Notes: generated by a model from the sequence alone, not told the origin. A stretch of DNA of 64,000 nucleotides from Cladopsammia gracilis (GCA_022457155.1 JAJGOT010000932.1:1-64000), one strand, 5' to 3'. Positions 37,691 to 50,399 are shown, counted from the first letter of the stretch. Numbers and translations are program-made.

Positions 37691-39048
37691 CATTAAAATC
37701 TGATGTTCCTTTGGCGCACCGGCGTAAATAACGTGCAGAAATACCAATTTCAGTTCACAAAATGTCTTTTACATCTGCCATGATCACAACATCGAACCTT
37801 TCTAGTTCTTAGGAAAGTAGTTTTCGTCATTTTTTTTCTTATGATGAAACATTCTTTAACGATATTCCAGGCTCCGAGCAAACTGTCCATCGAACTACCA
37901 ATGTTGCGGGTAGTCGCCTCGCCATGGGACTTTTCTTCCCTTTCGCGCCCTTTCCCTTTGGTCCATCTTATTACTCGTGGCGAAGCACACGAGTTGTAAA
38001 TCCGGCTTTGACTTTTCTTGTTTTTTTTTTTTCGTGTCACATTAGCGCATGCAAATTTATGCACGCATATTTAAGTCTATGTCGACGACTATATGGCTTT
38101 CGGCCATGAAATACATACCGAAAAATATCTCCATGTGTTGACTCGAGAAGCAAGATAAAGAACTACAGCGTACAATTCAGCTGACAATTGCACACTTTCA
38201 AGACAATTCAAGGCGTTCATGGATGGATAGGACAGTTTGATATTGTGTTCGCCGCTTTTTCCTGTGGGATTTTTGCTCTGGCAAGTTCTGTGTTTTATAT
38301 ATTAAACTTACCATTTGCTTAGCGATCGAGCTCCGGGTCGAGCTTAAGTGTCAGCTACTGAATCTAGTGAAATAATTAATTTGATGCAAATGAATATAGA
38401 CAACAATAAGCGTACAGATGTTTCGCATTGGGAATTTTTAGTGCAACATTAAAAGCGATCTAAAAGGATTTTGCAACGTAAACACACGTTCTGATGCGTA
38501 CCTAGCTTAAAATAATAAAATTTAGTTCCTAAGTAGTATGTGTTCTTGGACAGCGCAGTAGATTGAGTTTGTGGCTTAGTCCCGGACGGCCCGTGTTCGG
38601 CAATCCATAAAGTCCTTTTTTTTCTCCTTTTTTTTCTTTTTTCGAACTGGACATTATGAAAGTGACGTACATTTTTTTCGTTCGTCAAAAATCTTTACGT
38701 TTAATTAAAAAAAATGTATATCGAACCGCGTCTGTGAAAACGTAAGCTTACGGCAATATTGCGTTACGCGTTACTCTTATTCTCGGCTTGGCTCTTAGGA
38801 GCCTTTGATTAGACATAATTTCAAGCTTATGTTTCTCCGTAAAAGCACTCAAATCACTCGGGAATCAATGCTGCAATGAGTTAAAGGCGCCACGAGTTCA
38901 ACCTGTGTACAGCTTCTTGTTTTAGTGCTAATAAGTGTCTGTCCAATAAGTTAAAAAAAGAATTAGCACGCAAAATAATATCCGGGTTGACTATTAATTT
39001 TAGAACAATTTCATAATTTGTAACTCACTGAAGACTTTAACTCTAATA
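37691..39048. other. non-coding host DNA
   Basis: No gene is recognised. The frame 37750-38064 (minus) is Lys/Arg-rich without a domain and is not supported. Confidence 0.4.
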
Positions 39049-39178
39049 AGAGTGATTTTCCTCAGACCGTGAAATAGTTAGTACACTAATAGAGGTTAGT
39101 AGATCTTATTTCCATTGTCTATTTGACTACTATACACTAACTACTAGAAACTGTTTCACGGTCGAGGAAAATCACTCT
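39049..39178. mobile_element. 130-bp MITE-like inverted repeat
   Basis: AGAGTGATTTTCCTC and GAGGAAAATCACTCT are the outer ends; the arms continue through GACCGTGAAA / TTTCACGGTC and TAGT...ACTA. Non-coding. Confidence 0.7.
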
Positions 39179-41207
39179 AATCCTATGTACTTCAGTAAAA
39201 CTTTTACATTGTATTAATATGTTATGTATATTTATAGTCTTATTGTAAGTAATTAGTTAACTATTCTTTTCTATTCTAACGGTTGCAATGCTTTAGTGAA
39301 TAAAATAACTATGTTGAGAGATAACACTGAGTATTAGCGATATAAATACCGTAAAGAAACAGCACTTAAAGTCACTTAACTTATTAGCGGAGCACTCGCG
39401 GGCCGAAGGCCCGGCTGCGCAGCCCCATACTCATAGAACCTATGCCCGTCATTTTTCATGGTCGTGGCTAGCGGAATGTTTCGCGGGCGCGTGCGTGTGC
39501 TGCCGCCCGCCCGCGCCCGCCCGCCTTGGGCAATTTTGAAACCAAAGCGAGGCTGTGTTTTTTTCGAGAGGCTACCTGGCCAATGTGACGTCGGTAAACA
39601 CGTTAGTTGGAGCTGTGTTTAGCGGAGAAAACCGTTTAAAAGTATTTCCCTGCATTTTTTCGCGGTTTGCTACTCAATAAAGACTTTATTTTAAGAGGGT
39701 AACACTTAATAGCAAAGCTAATGAACTTGTGGCCCTCTCTAAGTATAAATACAATAAATAGAAGCTAATAAAATATATGGATACATACAATAGCTAGTGA
39801 AAATGAAAAAATGAAAAAAGAGATAAATCGATAAAAACTAGATTACAATAGATATACTTATAGAATGGAAAAAGCAAAAAATTGAATCTATACATTAAAA
39901 TGACTTAAAAATTGCTGTTGCGTAAAAATATTGTTCCACATATTGTGCTTAAAGCAACTTATGCTGTCCGCCTTGCGTATATTTAGAGGAATCTCGTTCC
40001 ATATTTTTGTGCCGGTGACGAAGGTGAAGGTGCGCCCACCTTAAGTTTCTCTGGTATATCTAGGGCATAATACATTAAAGTTTGAATATCGTGTAGTTTT
40101 TGAATGTCTTGAGTTGTCAATACAGGTTTCACATTTTTCAAACAGTGGTCAAGACCGCATTTGAGGCTGCGTAACTCTGCAAATCAAGCGTTTTTGGAGG
40201 AATATAGAGCTAAGTGCTTATTTTATTAAACCTGATTTCGTTTTAAATTGAAGCTAGTAGCTCGTCGAAGCATTTGTTTACAACTAAACTCTTTTGAGTT
40301 TAATTCTTGTGCTTCCGACCTTTTCACCTTAGTTTAAAAGCTTAATATCATTAGTTTACTGTTTTATATTGTGCAATTTTGGCGTGCATTTAAAAAGGAT
40401 TCAATTTTGAATAATTAGGCTATATGATGGCTACACAGCCGTCAGCTCGGTGAACACTTTAAAAGTTGGATCTTTCGCAGTGTTTAGCAGAGCAGTAAAG
40501 TCGTTATTTCCCTGCATTTTTTCGCGGTTTGCTACTCAAGACAGGAATACTAATTAAGGGATACTCAGAAGCCGCTTTAGTGGAAAAAGAAGAGCTTTCA
40601 GGGATAAAATCTTGCTTCGAGGAACCCTCATACGTTCTTATCAATGCAGGAGCAATGCGGGGAGATGCCTTGTTTTTATTACGGATTCCAGAACCGAAGA
40701 AGCGGAGTCAGAGTTTAACGAATTTCCAAGCAGTCCAGTGACTTAAAGGTAAAATAAATCACATTTTTCGATGGGAATTTATGTTGATATCAATTTTTGA
40801 TTGACTTTTCCTTTGTGTTCTCTTAAGTTTTGGATACATGTTTATGAAACGTGCTCAAATTAAGTCGTTTTTGTTATCTTGAATTTCATCGAGGACAGCT
40901 CTGCCTTGATGCGCTTTAAATAGTACGTGTTTTGCTTTTAAACATAAACTAATGGAGATTTGAATAAAATTTTTCGAAAGAATATTGTGTTGTCCATTTT
41001 TATGTGTTTGTTCATTCATGCTTCCGACCTTCACCTTAGTTAAGTTTCGCCTTAGTTAAGCTTGTTCAAAGTGCGACGCTGTTAGGCTCTGCCTATCTAT
41101 ATATATTAACTCTAAGCCCTCAGTTATTTTATGAAGGATTATCTAGTTCCAGTCGATATACAAGTACCATCCTTATTTAGCGATCATCACAGTTTAGGGT
41201 AATTGCA
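39179..41207. repeat. fragments of a LINE-associated dispersed repeat
   Basis: 39385-39690, 40105-40210 and 40440-40750 share blocks with 57795-58360 and 61755-62070 (GGGCCGAAGGCCCG, TCATTTTTCATGGTC, TTTTTTCGCGGTTTGCTACT, GACCGCATTTGAGGCTG). A shared 3' tail, CCTATCTATATATATTA, is at about 41090-41107. At 57.8 kb the same block precedes LINE coding sequence, so it is probably its 5' region. No intact gene. Confidence 0.6.
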
Positions 41208-44200
41208 AGGCCTACTCTGGGACCTTAAGTCGCCTTAAGTCGCCTTAAGTCACCCTTAGTCGCTTATGGTCGCCTGAAGTCATTAAGCTTAAACAAGGCC
41301 TGTACACCTTAAAATTGCCCTAAGAGGTTTCACTTTTACTATTTCATGAAAATATAATTTTATTGCCCCAAATCTATTTTTTAGTTCCCATATATGATTA
41401 TATGCTGCAAGGCCATGGCCCCATGCAGAAAAACACCATGCTTCAATAGTCATGCACCATGCCCTAGTTGCTTCCATTATATTTGTTGAACCCTATAAAG
41501 GGTGGACCATTTTATTTTTTGGGGGGGAGGAGGGGGGGGAGGGGTGGGGTTGGCAAATACCAAAAAAAAATTCACGCACAGATAAAGTATGGAAAAGTGT
41601 GGAAAAATCACGAAAAAAAAATTGTTGCACAGCCAGAGATGCCAACCTCTGGAAATTAAAAATAGGGATTTTTTTTCTAGGCGTGAGGGGGTCCCGAAAT
41701 TATTTTTTGGCTTTACCCTCTAAAGGTGCCATTTTCTGCATTCTGGAGACCCGAAAAGCATTTGTGAAGTTAAGATATGATGAAAGACTACATTTTTTGG
41801 GGGGATTTTGGGATAATTTGGATTACAATCTTAGCCTATTGTAGAGAAAAGATCCAAAGTCGCTTTTATCCGGGAGATGTGGTGACCCGTGCAGGAGACC
41901 GAGAGATTTGTTCCGTATCCGGGTGAGTTGGCATAAGTGCACAGCCTCAAGATGGGAAAAAAAAATTCATGCTAAAACAAAATACCCAACCCCTCCCCCC
42001 ACCCCTAAAAATAAAATGGTCCACCCCCAAGGAGGGTACAACCACTTATATTCAAAACATTGACAGCTATTTAATATTTAATCCATAGGTTTACTCATAT
42101 TTCATCGACAAAGTGTTGCTGAATGGTTGAAGTTGTCGCTTATATTATAATCAACATTTAATATGAGCAACAGCATAAAAAAGAAACACTGCTGATCAGC
42201 AGTCAATACTGATATAATGTTGTAGGCATTCCTTCACCTGCAGGGCATTATAACAACAGTGAGAGCTGTTTTGGATCACTAAGATCAGAATAATTTGAAA
42301 AGTATTTTGGAGTTAAGCCCAATTATTGATTATCACTTTTACTTTGAGCAAGTAAGCTTGAAAAGAACATAAGCTTATCCAAAGGCAATGTGACTGTATA
42401 CAAATGTGCTTAAGCTTAAGCTAAATTTTAAGCTTACTTACCCAACGTGAAAGAGCAATCAAAATTGGCCATTTCTCCCGCATACAACTTCTGAGCTGCG
42501 TTCTAGCCATCCAACAGTATTCTATTTACAACCAATCGTAACTGAACTTTTGAAAACTTGAAGCTTAGTGTTCTAGTACAACTTGTACATGTCATCTTCT
42601 TGACAGTTTGATGAAGCAAATAATTTAAATCAACATGTACGCTCAAGATTGCAAAATTTTGCGTTGATTATGTTACTATGATGGCTCTCTGTCACAAAGG
42701 TCAAAAGGATTTCTTGTTATGAACCATTAAGCAGGAATGTGCAAAGGATTTGCAGCTGTTTTCAGCAGGAAGTTTGCTTCACTCAAGTAAACATACATGT
42801 TTTGACCACGTGACTTCTTTGAACCATGGATGCCCACGCGCGCGCCCGCGCGCGCACTCACGATTTGGCAAACATAAACAAAGCTGAAGAGTTGCCGTTG
42901 TTGAAATTGAAACACATTCCCACTTTACAGTACAGCTACAGGCTGGCTAAGCTACCAGTCAAGCTGGCCTGGAATTTTTGAAATCGACACCAGTGCGAGA
43001 TACAGTCGCTCTTGTAGCCATTGACTGGCTTCCTGCTTGTATTGCGGAAAGAAAACTAATTCCGACAACTCAATTCGAGGTAAGGTAAAAGTAAATTTCT
43101 GAAATTTATTGGTTAAGTGAGCGCGGGAGCTACAGTAGTCGCGCGCGAGAGGAAGCATGGAAACCATCTACGATTGGAAAGGAATTCTGGGAGAATCAAA
43201 ATGGCAGACACCAATAAATATTGTCAACTTTGTCATTTGCTGAGCATCCGTTTGTGATCCATTATTTTCTGGAAATTTTTTAGGTAATAATTAACTTCTA
43301 CACCGGTAAATCTGTCAACAGCCTCAACAGTAACACAATTTAGTTTTGTTTTGACAGGTTAAATGCTGCCAGGTGGAAAAGTGTGAGAGCATTTCGGGCC
43401 TTGTCAACAGAACTAATCAACCCTGCTAGAAAGTCTCCTACGAGGGTTCGGTTCCCTGTCAGCGGAACATCCAAGTTTTCAGAGCCGGACAAGTAGTTGG
43501 AGAAAATGGGAAAGATGCGCTATTGAGAAGGACCCTCGCTTACGGTACCAAATATGAAATTGGAGTATTCTGTTGGACTAAGGCAGGAGAACAACAAATT
43601 GGCTCGGTGCCCGACCAAACAGTTTTGGATGTTGTTTGCCAAGCTTTCGAGCCAAAATTGACTGTGCAACTGCCACAACAATGGCAGATAAATTTATGTA
43701 ATATGTGAAATCGAGAAGTGATTTTTAAGTAACTAATTCGATGCCTTTGTTGTATAAATAAGTCAAGCAAAATGTATGTTAGTTTGATTCAGATCAGGTA
43801 TCCATTTTTAAGTGAAAAAGTTCGATTTTTTTTCCCAAGTACTTAGAACAAATTTCCTCAGATTTTGTTTGGCAGTGTATGTGATCTTTATATTTTTGTT
43901 TGATTATTGTTTTTATTGCAATATCTTAAAAACTTTTAAGCAGCTAACTGAATTTTTTCTCATTCTAGATAAGCAATATTGTTCCTGCTTCTTGTTTGGC
44001 TAATTAATGTTCATAATACAATTTAGCATTCATATTATTTATGTAATGTAGTTGTTGTTGTTGTCATTGTAATAATTTGAATCTCAGTATAGCTAAACGG
44101 GGCTTTAAAATCTGGAAACTGGAGACTTATGGTCACTTAGGTCTATCTGAGACCAAGTGAACTGATCGTGATAATTTTGTGTATTGAAAGACGAGACAAA

Positions 44201-44642
44201 CTATCATGAATGCCAGGATTCAAGTCAGGACTCAAGCTATAGCCCTAACCCTAACTCTACGTCAAACCCTAACTGGAGTCCTTGGTCACATCCTGACTTA
44301 AGTCCTGACAGTCGATCAGACCTGGCTTGAATCCTGTCTCATATTTCTCTCCAGAGACCAGTGGCTTGGTAGTTAGGTACAGTGATGAAGAGACTGTCAA
44401 TAACTTTTTGTTTCATCACTTTTTAGAAACACTTTTATGTTGCCTAAAGTTGCCTTCAGTCACCTTAAGTCGCCTGAAGTTGCCTTAAGTCGCATTAAAT
44501 CGCCTTAAGTCGCCTAAAGTCGCCTAAAGTCACCTTAAGTCGCCAATATTTTAAACTAATTTTTCCTTAAGTCGCCTTAAATCGCCTTAAATCGCTTAAA
44601 GTCGCCTAAAGTTACGGCGACTTAAGGTCCCAGAGTAGGCCT
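41208..44642. mobile_element. 3.4-kb inverted-repeat element with subterminal decamers
   Basis: The termini AGGCCTACTCTGGGACCT and AGGTCCCAGAGTAGGCCT are flanked by ATTGCA on both sides (41202-41207 and 44643-44648), a 6-base target duplication. Just inside each end are tandem decamers of the CCTTAAGTCG type: about 6 at the left (41223-41285) and about 18 at the right (44447-44630). No transposase is recognised. A short frame at 43523-43708 has no known domain. An inner inverted repeat (41498-42030) is nested. Confidence 0.78.
41498..42030. mobile_element. nested inverted-repeat element
   Basis: AAGGGTGGACCATTTTATTTTT at the left is mirrored by AAAAATAAAATGGTCCACCC at the right, next to a G-rich and a C-rich tract respectively. 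About 530 bases, non-coding, inside the 3.4-kb element. Confidence 0.65.
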
Positions 44643-44648
44643 ATTGCA

Positions 44649-44986
44649 TGATTCAAGAGACTATCACGTAATAGTCTCTTGCATGATTTTAATAAACTCT
44701 GAAATACGTGTAGAATTGTTATAAGTTTGTATTTCATTTATTATAATATCGAATAATACCAAGGGGTGGCAAAGGTTGGTCCCAAATCTTGACCTTCCTC
44801 TTCCTTGACTTTACACGAAGCTGATAATTAGATCGAAATTTAAAAAAAAAATCGCATTTATTTTCTTCGTTCGTAAAACTGTCCCTAGGTAAAAATTATT
44901 CTGGCGGAAAGTTATCGCGTGACTGGATTGGTATTCAAGGCTTCGACCCTGGTTCGGCTGCGGCTCGTAATAGAGATGGCTCAATT
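44649..44986. other. non-coding host DNA
   Basis: Nothing recognisable. Confidence 0.4.
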
Positions 44987-45455
44987 AAGCCTGCCGCACA
45001 CTTGAGAAAAATGCTGAGCAAAATTCCTCGCGAGGCAGTTAGCTCAGCTGTTTCCTCAAGTGTGCGCTGGAGTTTTTGAGAGTTTTTCCGCCTCGCGAGG
45101 TCGTGAGGCAAATATCTGTCGTGTTTGATATTTTTTACTTCTTGAGACAAATTCCTCATCGTGTGCGGGCGCAGCGAGAATCTGGCTGAGCCAAATTAAT
45201 CGATCAGCCAATAAATTTGCATGGCGAGCTCACGTGATTTCAAGCTCGACATTCAAGATGGCGGACGACGAGATAAATTATATATTTTTTTGTTTGGGAC
45301 AAATTCATAGATATAAGGCTCCAAGACCATTGCCCCAGTCATACCAAGGGTAAGACACACAAAACCAAATCCCACTAGACTGCGCTCTATTTTGGAAACA
45401 AAATCACAGCACCAGCGAACAATGGAGACGAGGAAACAAAGCTTAGACAGACAAT

Positions 45456-45885
45456 AGAGCCATTTATACGAGACCAAATAAGTCGCGACTTACAGAAGAC
45501 GCGAACCACTCGTATAAATGATACAAAAACTGTGTTCGCACCTTAATTAGGTCTTATCTAAGACGCGTCTTATCTAAGTCGCGAACATGACCGTATAAAT
45601 GGTACAAAAATATGTTCGCGTCTTTCGTAAGACGTAAAGATCTGCAGCGCATGCGTAGCAGCCCAATCCCACTCGGCGAAGGCAAAATGGCGGCGACGAA
45701 TAACCATGGCAACGAAGCGTCAGAGCGAGGCAAATGCTTATTGGACACGAAACTAGGTCGTGAACCGTTTATACGAACACTTCGCGTCTTATGCAAGCCT
45801 AGCTCATATAAATGGTCTAGTTCGCGTCTTCTGTAAGTCGCGACTTATGTAAGTCGCGACTTATTTGGTCTCGTATAAATGGCCC
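45456..45885. mobile_element. nested 430-bp MITE
   Basis: The ends AGCCATTTATACGAGACC and GGTCTCGTATAAATGGCC enclose AAGTCGCGACTTA palindromes and repeated GACGCGAAC / GTTCGCGTC blocks. Non-coding, inserted into the spacer of the 44987-46836 foldback. Confidence 0.75.
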
Positions 45886-46347
45886 TAATAAGACCAAGGA
45901 AACGGAGAGCTATATAATGCATGGAAGCAAAGGGGGGGGGGGGGGGGAAGAATGGGATGTAAGCGCAACTACAGGCCCCCAAGTGAAGGAGAAATGTAAA
46001 AACGCAAGAAGATGAATTGAGAAAGGAGTTTAAAAACAACGCCTTAAGCATTTTGATTAAAAACAAACAAAACAAAACAAAACAAAACAAACAAAAAACA
46101 AACTAAACTTCTTGATCATTGATAATTTGCAATTCATATACATGCACTTTAGTGAGCTCAATAAAAACTTATTAATAAACAACATAGATTGATAATATGA
46201 AAATATATGTATCTGCTCAGTAGGTCTGTCATTCTCGTCAGGGGCACAGTGAACAGACCCGGTAGAGAGATTAATTCTAACAAAACATTCCTCCCGAAAT
46301 AACAAAAATGCGCATGAGAGACAGGAAAACTTCGATGAAATTGACGA

Positions 46348-46545
46348 CTTAATTATTATATTATATTATATTATATTATATTGCATTGCATTGCATTGCA
46401 TTGCATTGCATTGCATTGCATTACATTACATTACATTACATTACATTACATTACATTACATTATATTATATTATATTATATTATATTATATTATATTATA
46501 TTATATTATATTATATTATATTATAATATATTTTATTATATTATA
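46348..46545. repeat. pentanucleotide satellite with switching unit
   Basis: The unit changes from TTATA to TTGCA to TTACA and back to TTATA (about 5, 8, 9 and 18 repeats). It encodes the spurious HCIALHCIALHC frame. Confidence 0.9.
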
Positions 46546-46836
46546 TTTATCTCGTCGTCCGCCATCTTGAATGTCGAGCTTGAAATCACGTGAGCTCGCC
46601 GTGCAATTTTATTGGGTAATCGATTAATTTGGCTCAGCCAGATTCTCGCGGCGCCCGCACACGATGAGGAATTTGTCTCACCAGCCAAAAAATATCAAAC
46701 ACGACAGATATTGGCCTCACGACCTCTCGAGGCGAAAAACTCACAAAAACTCCAACGCACACTTGAGGAAACAGCTGAGCTAACTGCCTCGCGAGTAATT
46801 TTGCTCAGCACTTTCCTCAAGTGTGCGGCAGGCTTT

Positions 46837-48390
46837 AACGGCTCAGTTCCTTCGATTCTTTCACAAATTAGGGTATAGGTTATCAACGAAAAACGGTTTT
46901 TATAGCAAAAAAATAAAGAACAAGTGAACAATGACCTGACCGACAGGCCATGAGAATAAGAGGACGTGTTCATTTGCGAAACAAAACAAAAACAACCACA
47001 CTAGATGCACAGGAGGAAACAAAAAGAATGATAGCTGGAAAATAACAAAATGAATTGATCTGCATGCCCACAGTCTAGCTCAAAACACTCCTCAAAGAAC
47101 TTGACACTGAATTTCTGTTTATAATTGAGCGTTTTGACACGGCTTCGCAGAAAATCATAGCAAAGCTCGCCTTAAAAAAAGGCACGGGTCAAAGGCGTTT
47201 CGTTAAGCCTTTTTTCTGTGTATTTTTTTACGGCTGATTTGACTGTCTGAAAACTAAAACCAAAGGAATCACTTTGGCCTATCACAAAAGATACGGCGCA
47301 TAAAGTCAAACAATCTGCAACCGGTAGCTGCAGGCGCTAAGCCAAATAGGTAAGCGGGGGACTGCAAGTTACGATTAAATGGCTTTGATTTTAAAACACG
47401 TAGCAAAGCAAAAAGAAAACAGCACTGACAGAAAGAACATTTTCCCACTTGAAAACAGCTCTAACATAGCGAATTGCAAATCGCGTTTCTTTGACGTTGA
47501 CGTTTGACGGTTTATTTTTACGTTGATGATTTCTGGTAACCAACTGAGTTTTTACTTCCGGTTTGTTCCTTCAGTGCTCTTGCAGACAAGAAAAAAAATG
47601 TGTTTTCTGAGAGTTTTAAGTGGCATTTTTTCTACCTTTTTGAGGAACTTTCCAAATGTAACTGGAAACGTGGTCCACCTATGTGGCATGACTGTTTTCT
47701 GGTTATTGCGTGACAATAAAATCGTGACATCTCAATTATCATGTGACCTGATTACGCCTTCCAGCTAGTTTCGTGTTTGACTTTACGCACTTAAAAATAT
47801 CCAAGTGTTATTTTGCGAGTCAGAGTGGTTCAAGTTCTCCAACACTTAGCCTAAAGAAAAACACGGACATTTGATACCTTAATCAGTTACGTGACTCTGT
47901 TCGTGACAACCACTAATCGAAATTAACCTTCGTATCAAGTTTAAGCTTTTGGCCAAGTTACATATCAATATGTTCTATACTTTATGAGATAGTCCACCCC
48001 CGTTAGTTTTTGGATGTACTTTAACTGACCCAGGCCTTAACATACCTGAGGAACGAACCTAGCGCGGTCCTCCTTAAAGGATCCCATTCGCAGGTTACAG
48101 CAATGGATTACGGTGAGTTAAGAAAATGTATTTCTTCTGATTTTAAAAGTCATATTTTCAAATTTCATACCCCGCTTAATGCAGTAACTCGCATCAATTA
48201 TCCCAACGAAAAATAAGGCAGAGAGCAAGGTTATGTTTTCATTCAATCATCAATAGTCAATCGATTTAATCCAGTTCAATTCTATTCAGTTAAGTACGCT
48301 AAGCACATGATATTTTTCAAATGTTTAACACGATGTACCACCTGTATTTAAATTGTGCGAATAAATTTATCATTTTGTCAATTATCTCAG
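46837..48390. other. non-coding, 5' region of the fibrinogen-like gene
   Basis: No gene is recognised. ATGGATTACG at 48103 followed by GTGAGT looks like a mini-exon, but its phase does not fit the next exon, so it is not assigned. 48380-48390 (TTATCTCAG) is the acceptor of the next exon. Confidence 0.4.
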
Positions 48391-48480
48391 GTGACCTGCG
48401 TTGATGTTGCCCACGATAAGAATAAGCGAACTAGCAGCGCCCTTATCGCCCGGAAAACAAAGGAAAAGGGCGCGAAAACC
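48391..48480 (+). CDS. exon of fibrinogen-like gene (linker)
   Basis: Ninety bases between a good acceptor (ATTATCTCAG) and donor (GTAAGT), phase 0 at both ends, encoding VTCVDVAHDKNKRTSSALIA and a basic RKTKEKGAKT. It joins in frame to the exon at 48667. No domain; probably the segment after a signal peptide. Confidence 0.5.
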
Positions 48481-48508
48481 GTAAGTTAATAACGTTTTCC
48501 TGTATTTA

Positions 48509-48570
48509 TTTATTTATTTATTTATTTATTTATCTACTTATTTACTTACTTTATTACTTATTTTTTTACT
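48509..48570. repeat. ATTT tetranucleotide microsatellite
   Basis: (TTTA)n with ACTTA variants at the end, in the intron between two exons of the fibrinogen-like gene. Confidence 0.85.
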
Positions 48571-48666
48571 TTAAGTTTGGTCTGTTTTAAAATTGCGAAA
48601 GGAAGTTTAGCATTGCGAGCATGTTGCAGAGAAGAGTGCCTGAGAGAGTAGTATTTTCTGTTGCAG

Positions 48667-48802
48667 AAAAGCGAGGATCCTACTCATTCCTGTCAGAACA
48701 TCCGGGACTCTGGAGGGTCAAAAGGAAACAGGAAGTATTGGATCAACCCTGAGAACAGAGGAAACCCTTTAAAGGTCTTCTGTGACATGACAACTGACGG
48801 AG
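48667..48802 (+). CDS. exon of fibrinogen-like gene (N-terminal module)
   Basis: Acceptor TTCTGTTGCAG and donor G|GTGAGG bound 136 bases. The product runs KSEDPTHSCQNIRDSGGSKG, then YWINPENRGNPLKVFCDMTT and DGG. The Cys ... YWI-P ... FCDM-TDGG pattern is the start of a fibrinogen-related or collagen-C-like module, secreted and disulphide-bonded. The last codon is split 1/2. It joins in frame to the exon at 52110, but related proteins have a further segment in between, so an exon may be missing. Confidence 0.68.
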
Positions 48803-49051
48803 GTGAGGTTTGCAGTGTTTTTAGACAATCAAACACTAATCCTGAGAAAAACACACTATTTTGTTTATGTGATTGTTTAAAGGCCCGTTTACACATGTGA
48901 TTTTTGATGCGATTTTTGTCGTCTCCAATGCAACTTTTGTCGCATGTGTAAACGGGGGCCGATTCGGGTGCGATATTTGCTGCGATTTCCCAAAAATCGT
49001 CGGCTCGCCAAGTTTCATCAGCATGACTAGCTTCATGGTGCTTTAAATTTA

Positions 49052-49104
49052 TTATGCAAATTACCTGAGTGCACAATCAATGTGCACTCAGGTAATTTGC
49101 ATAA
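49052..49104. repeat. 53-base perfect-arm palindrome
   Basis: The arms TTATGCAAATTACCTGAGTG and CACTCAGGTAATTTGCATAA, extended by CAC/GTG, surround a 7-base loop. A variant with AGCT for CCTG-type positions lies at 49190-49230, so the unit is itself repeated inside the MITE. Confidence 0.8.
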
Positions 49105-49189
49105 GTAATTATCATCATCTTTCAACATTGTCATCTTTTACGGTACTCACCTGGTCTTTTTAAAACCGCAAGGTGACGTACAATGGCGT

Positions 49190-49230
49190 AAATTAGCTGA
49201 GTGCACATTGAATGTGCACTCAGCTAATTT
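49190..49230. repeat. 41-base palindrome, second copy
   Basis: AAATTAGCTGAGTGCAC and GTGCACTCAGCTAATTT with a 7-base loop. Compared with 49052-49104 it differs at one position in each arm, and the two changes keep the pairing. Confidence 0.8.
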
Positions 49231-49439
49231 GCATAATATTGCAAAGTGTTTTGAAGCTCGTCATGTTCGAGCATGTTCGAAACCTCTGCGACATATCGCG
49301 ACAAATCGCGCCCAAATCGCACTGAAATCGCCGCCCGTTTACACATGCGATGTGAAGATGCAACTTGCGCACGACAAAAATTGCATCGACAAGTGCGACA
49401 AAAATTGCACAAAAAATCGCCTGTGTAAACGGGCCTTAA

Positions 49440-50399
49440 GTGATACGGAAGCCAATCAGATCCGCGAATTCGCGTGTTTGGCACAGATTTCATGCAAATA
49501 TCGCATAGAATCGCATACGTAAAAAAAAAACTCGCATTCTTATTGGCTAACGAAGCGAAGGTATTTAGCGTGGAATTGCATGCCTGAGAAGTGATATTGC
49601 ATGGCATCCTCGAAGGACGATGTTTGTGTACTTTCTTCATTTAGTATGTATACTTTCTTTTAAAATAGTGAGCTTTGATTGAAGCGAAAAATACAGACGT
49701 GCTATTCACAAATGATAAATTTATCTAGAGTGAATTCCTGTTCTTCTCAATTTTAAAACCAAAATGTGAACTTTGTAGAGAGCGAAGAAGCCATTCACAC
49801 TGCAGTCCTACAACTGTTACAAGAAGACAGCGAGCTACTGGCAAAAACCGATATTTCATACTTACAAAAAAACATGCCTAAATCAAACAAAGAAGTTTGG
49901 CACACTGTACTCAGCTAATAAAAAGTAATTTCTATTATACACCGAAACGGCCGTCTGGTTGCTTTAAAAATAAACAAGATGCTGTCCGAAGTAGAGCTTT
50001 CAACGAACTTTCTTATTTCAAAACCAAAACTTGTGTTCCAACTCCTGTCTTGTACAGTATCAAAGAAATCCGGTGTAATAATAGTATAAGAGGTACAAAA
50101 GGCAATAATGATAGTTATTAGTCGCGAAAATAAGGCGAGAATAAAAATAGTCCCGTTTGAGCGGAGATGAGCGTCCGGATCCTTTCGTCGTCAACTTATG
50201 AATTGAAGTGATCGACCGCAATAAGATAAACATAATTTTTTTTTACGGAATGTTTATTAACTAATCCATCAGTACTTACAAATTTGCCTTCTTTATTGTC
50301 CAAAGGTTTTTCCCCATTTAGCGTGGTGTTTACTTGTCGCTGTGATGAAATTCTTATTTGCCGATCGGCGATAACAAACTTCCGAAGTCAGTTAAAGCC
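49440..50399. other. intron, non-coding
   Basis: No gene or element is recognised. Confidence 0.4.

Larger units (their letters stand above)
44987..46836. mobile_element. 1.85-kb foldback element with nested insertions
   Basis: Left arm 44987-45285 (GCCTGCCGCACACTTGAG ... ATTCAAGATGGCGGACGACG) is mirrored by 46550-46836. The space between holds a nested MITE (45456-45885), a poly-G tract (45932-45949), a (AAAAC)n stretch and a pentamer satellite (46348-46545). The mirrored 74- and 88-codon frames in the arms are not genes. Confidence 0.82.
48881..49436. mobile_element. MITE with TAA target duplication, in the intron
   Basis: The ends AGGCCCGTTTACACATG and GTGTAAACGGGCCT are flanked by TAA (48878-48880 and 49437-49439), as in PIF/Harbinger-type MITEs. 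The arms contain repeated GCGA(T/C)TTTTGTCGC-type pieces. Two perfect palindromes lie inside (see separate entries). Confidence 0.8.

Noticed and set aside
44240..44275. CCCTAA-like telomere repeat
   Set aside because: Only two or three imperfect CCCTAAC units in a degenerate sequence.
46381..46593. 70-codon frame HCIALHCIALHC...
   Set aside because: Translation of the pentanucleotide satellite.
49000..49076. 127-codon minus-strand frame in the fibrinogen-like locus (48693-49076)
   Set aside because: Antisense to a real exon and running into a MITE arm; no domain.
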